DNA from: Thermoanaerobaculales bacterium | GTDB lineage: Bacteria > Acidobacteriota > Thermoanaerobaculia > Thermoanaerobaculales > Sulfomarinibacteraceae | DNA: 6,672 bases | NCBI GenBank assembly: GCA_025456385.1 | Contig: JALOKS010000147.1 | Span: 1-6,672, forward strand | Direction: 5' to 3' | Shown: positions 5,074 to 6,672 of the stretch, one piece after another | How positions within the stretch are numbered: position 1 is the stretch's first letter | Layout of the letters: the number at the start of each line of letters is the position of its first letter | The notes under the pieces: model-generated | What the model was told of the DNA's origin: nothing | Database searches by the model: none | The model's input: only the letters and a program-made list of their open reading frames with translations | Program-made: the position numbers and the translations under genes

Positions 5074-6591
5074 ATGGCACTGCCCCGTCTCATCATCACC
5101 GGATCTTCGGGTTTCATCGGCCGGCACCTCCTCGACGCCTTCAAGGAGGACTTCCGGATCGTCGGTCTCGCCCGCCGCTCGCAGCTGCACTGCGGCGCGC
5201 CCGTGCACAACAACATCACCTGGTACCAGGTGGACATTGCCGACCGCAAGGCGCTCGCCACCGCCTTCCGCTACCTCCGCGAGTCCGGCGGCGCCGACTA
5301 CCTCATCCACCTCGCCGCGCACTACGACTTCACGGGTGACAACCACCCCGAGTACTGGCGCACCAACGTCGAAGGCATGCGCAACGTGCTCGAGGAGTGC
5401 CGCGGGCTCACGATCAAGCGCTTCATCTTCAGCTCCTCGCTCGCCGCCTGTGCGTTTCCCAAGCCGGGCGCGGTGCTCACCGAGGCGAGTCCCCCGGACG
5501 GCGAGCACGTGTACGCGGTCACCAAACGCATCGGCGAGGAGATGCTGGCCGAGTTCGAGGACGTCCCGTCGTGCATCATGCGCCTCGCGGCCCTCTTCTC
5601 CGACTGGTGCGAGTACCCGCCGCTGTACTTCTTCCTCGAGACCTGGCTCTCCGACCTCTGGAACAACCGCATCATCGGCGGCCGCGGCGTCACCGCGATT
5701 CCGTACATGCACGTGCGCGAGATGGGGCCCTTCATCCGCCGTATCATCGAGCGCAACGGTGAGCTCGCGCAGCGCGAGGTGCTGATCGCGAGCCCGAGCG
5801 AGACCCTCTCGCACCGCGCGCTCTTCGACCTCGCCGCCATCGACTACTACGGGCAGCGGCGCCGGGCGGTCCTGGTGCCGAAGACCCTGGCGGGGATCGG
5901 CGTGTGGGGCCGGGACCTCCTCGGTCGCGCGCTCGGCAACCGGCCCTTCGAACGCCCGTGGATGATCAAGTACCTCGACACCAACCTGCTCGCGGACGCC
6001 GCGCCGACCTACCGCCGCCTGGGCTGGCGCCCGCGCAAGCGCCTCCTCCTGCAGCGCCGGCTCCCCTTCATGATCGAGCACCGGAAGATGGACCCCAACG
6101 AGTGGCACCGCCTCAACCGCGCCGCCCTCAAGGAGGTCCACCTGCGCGCCAACCTCCGCATCAACCGCCTGCTCGAGAAGCACCTCGAGGGCATCTGCAC
6201 CGCCTACCTCGACCAGATCCTCTCGCCGGGCTCGGCCTCGCGATTCCCCTCCTACCAGAACGTGCCGCGCGACGTCCTCGAGTGGCGCTTCATGATCCTG
6301 CTGCGCCACCTCCAGAGCTCGATCCGGACCCGCGACCGCGGCCTCTTCACCACCTACTGCCGCGACCTCGCCGAGAAGCGCCTCATGCAGGGCTTCGGGG
6401 TGCGCGAGGTGGTGGGCGCGCTGCTGATGATCAACGCCATTTGCGTCGAGGTCCTGCGCGGCGAACCCGAGGCCGAGGACCTCGCCGCCTCGATCCACGA
6501 CCACCTGTCGATGACGGTGCAGTTCGGCTGCGACCAGATCCTCGAGATCTACGAGGAGGTCGGCGGCGAAGAGCTCGACGAAGAGTACTGA
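5074..6591 (+). CDS. Extended SDR (NAD(P)-dependent epimerase/dehydratase family) fused to a C-terminal RsbRD-like helical domain
   Basis: This is a 505-residue protein with two parts. Residues 1 to about 260 form an extended short-chain dehydrogenase/reductase: TGSSGFIG (9-16) after beta-1, VDIAD with Asp54, HLAAHYD (79-85), FSSS (119-122) and the catalytic-type Tyr147-Lys151 (YAVTK). Beta-2 ends in LARRS (32-36) with arginines rather than an acidic residue, which hints at NADP(H). Residues about 260-335 are a basic linker. Residues about 336-495 are predicted helical and resemble the RsbRD N-terminal domain of stressosome and sensor proteins, notably the stretch from WRFMILLRHLQ through EKRLMQGFGVREVVGAL (404-450). 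Typical epimerases end near 310-350. No membrane segment or signal peptide is seen. The ATG at 5074 is chosen because it directly precedes the first beta-strand; upstream codons are repeat DNA. Substrate unknown. The SDR call is firm; the C-terminal family call is from pattern only. Confidence 0.9.
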   Translation: MALPRLIITGSSGFIGRHLLDAFKEDFRIVGLARRSQLHCGAPVHNNITWYQVDIADRKALATAFRYLRESGGADYLIHLAAHYDFTGDNHPEYWRTNVEGMRNVLEECRGLTIKRFIFSSSLAACAFPKPGAVLTEASPPDGEHVYAVTKRIGEEMLAEFEDVPSCIMRLAALFSDWCEYPPLYFFLETWLSDLWNNRIIGGRGVTAIPYMHVREMGPFIRRIIERNGELAQREVLIASPSETLSHRALFDLAAIDYYGQRRRAVLVPKTLAGIGVWGRDLLGRALGNRPFERPWMIKYLDTNLLADAAPTYRRLGWRPRKRLLLQRRLPFMIEHRKMDPNEWHRLNRAALKEVHLRANLRINRLLEKHLEGICTAYLDQILSPGSASRFPSYQNVPRDVLEWRFMILLRHLQSSIRTRDRGLFTTYCRDLAEKRLMQGFGVREVVGALLMINAICVEVLRGEPEAEDLAASIHDHLSMTVQFGCDQILEIYEEVGGEELDEEY

Positions 6592-6657
6592 GTTTTGAGT
6601 TTTGAGTTTTGAGTTTTGAGTTTTGAGTTTTGAGTTTTGAGTTTTGAGTTTTGAGTT
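6589..6657. repeat. Perfect heptamer tandem array TGAGTTT, just under 10 units, starting at the SDR stop codon
   Basis: TGAGTTT recurs from 6589 to 6657 without a mismatch (ten GAG triplets at exact 7-bp steps; the last unit lacks its final T). The first TGA is the stop codon of the SDR gene. Since 7 is not divisible by 3, three successive units place a TGA in each of the three plus-strand frames. The complementary strand has no stop in any frame and would read as a repeated seven-residue NSKLKTQ-like peptide, a spurious frame. The array is an AT-rich island in GC-rich DNA. It has no hairpin and is not an intrinsic terminator. Confidence 0.97.
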
Positions 6658-6672
6658 CCCGCCCACCCGCCC
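6658..6672 (-). promoter_or_regulatory. Compact G-quadruplex motif at the window edge
   Basis: The minus strand reads GGGCGGGTGGGCGGG: four G3 tracts with single-base loops, directly beside the TGAGTTT array. Single-base loops are associated with very stable quadruplexes. It is cut by the window end, so its full context is unseen. Confidence 0.45.

Noticed and set aside
6589..6657. Intrinsic terminator after the SDR gene
   Set aside because: There are T4 tracts but no GC-rich hairpin before them.
4483..6666. Long minus-strand open frame (727 codons) opposite the SDR gene
   Set aside because: Its start lies in the TGAGTTT array, whose minus strand has no stops, and the rest is antisense to a gene with clear SDR motifs. 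Its NSKLKTQ repeats are a product of the 7-bp array.

Overview
This window comes from a very GC-rich bacterial chromosome. It holds most of a [NiFe]-hydrogenase maturation (hyp) cluster on the minus strand and, divergently on the plus strand, one gene for a short-chain dehydrogenase/epimerase fused to a helical regulatory-type domain. Nothing in the window fixes the taxon. The base composition, the GTG starts and the intergenic arrays of 6-7 bp repeats would suit an environmental Acidobacteriota, Myxococcota or similar lineage, but that is a guess.

Layout on the minus strand, in transcription order: hypA (4877-4494), 34 bp gap, hypB (4459-3788), 4-bp GTGA overlap, hypF (3791-1452), a 316-bp gap with a heptamer array, hypC (1135-908), 4-bp GTGA overlap, hypD (911 to beyond position 1, C-terminus missing). 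hypE and the hydrogenase structural genes are not in the window. hypD has no long antisense-free open frame annotation of its own because it lacks its stop here, but its translation is unmistakable. Together these proteins build the active site: HypF and (off-window) HypE make the cyanide ligands from carbamoyl phosphate, HypC-HypD carry and assemble the Fe(CN)2CO unit, and HypA-HypB insert nickel.

On the plus strand, 196 bp away from hypA, a 505-codon gene (5074-6591) encodes an extended SDR Rossmann domain with a TGxxGxxG motif and a YxxxK catalytic pair, followed by about 170 residues resembling the four-helix RsbRD-type N-terminal domain of stressosome and sensor proteins. A functional link to hydrogenase maturation is not evident.

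Every gene-free stretch carries its own short-period repeat. A CTCCCTG heptamer array lies between hypF and hypC and reads as G-quadruplex-capable GGGAGCA repeats on the hyp coding strand. Two inverted hexamer arrays (NNNCGG) flank the divergent hypA/SDR promoters symmetrically. A perfect TGAGTTT heptamer array begins exactly at the SDR stop codon, followed by a compact GGG-tract motif at the window edge. The two divergent first genes have -10-like boxes almost on top of their start codons and no Shine-Dalgarno, so they may be leaderless; the internal genes hypB and hypC have strong Shine-Dalgarno sequences.
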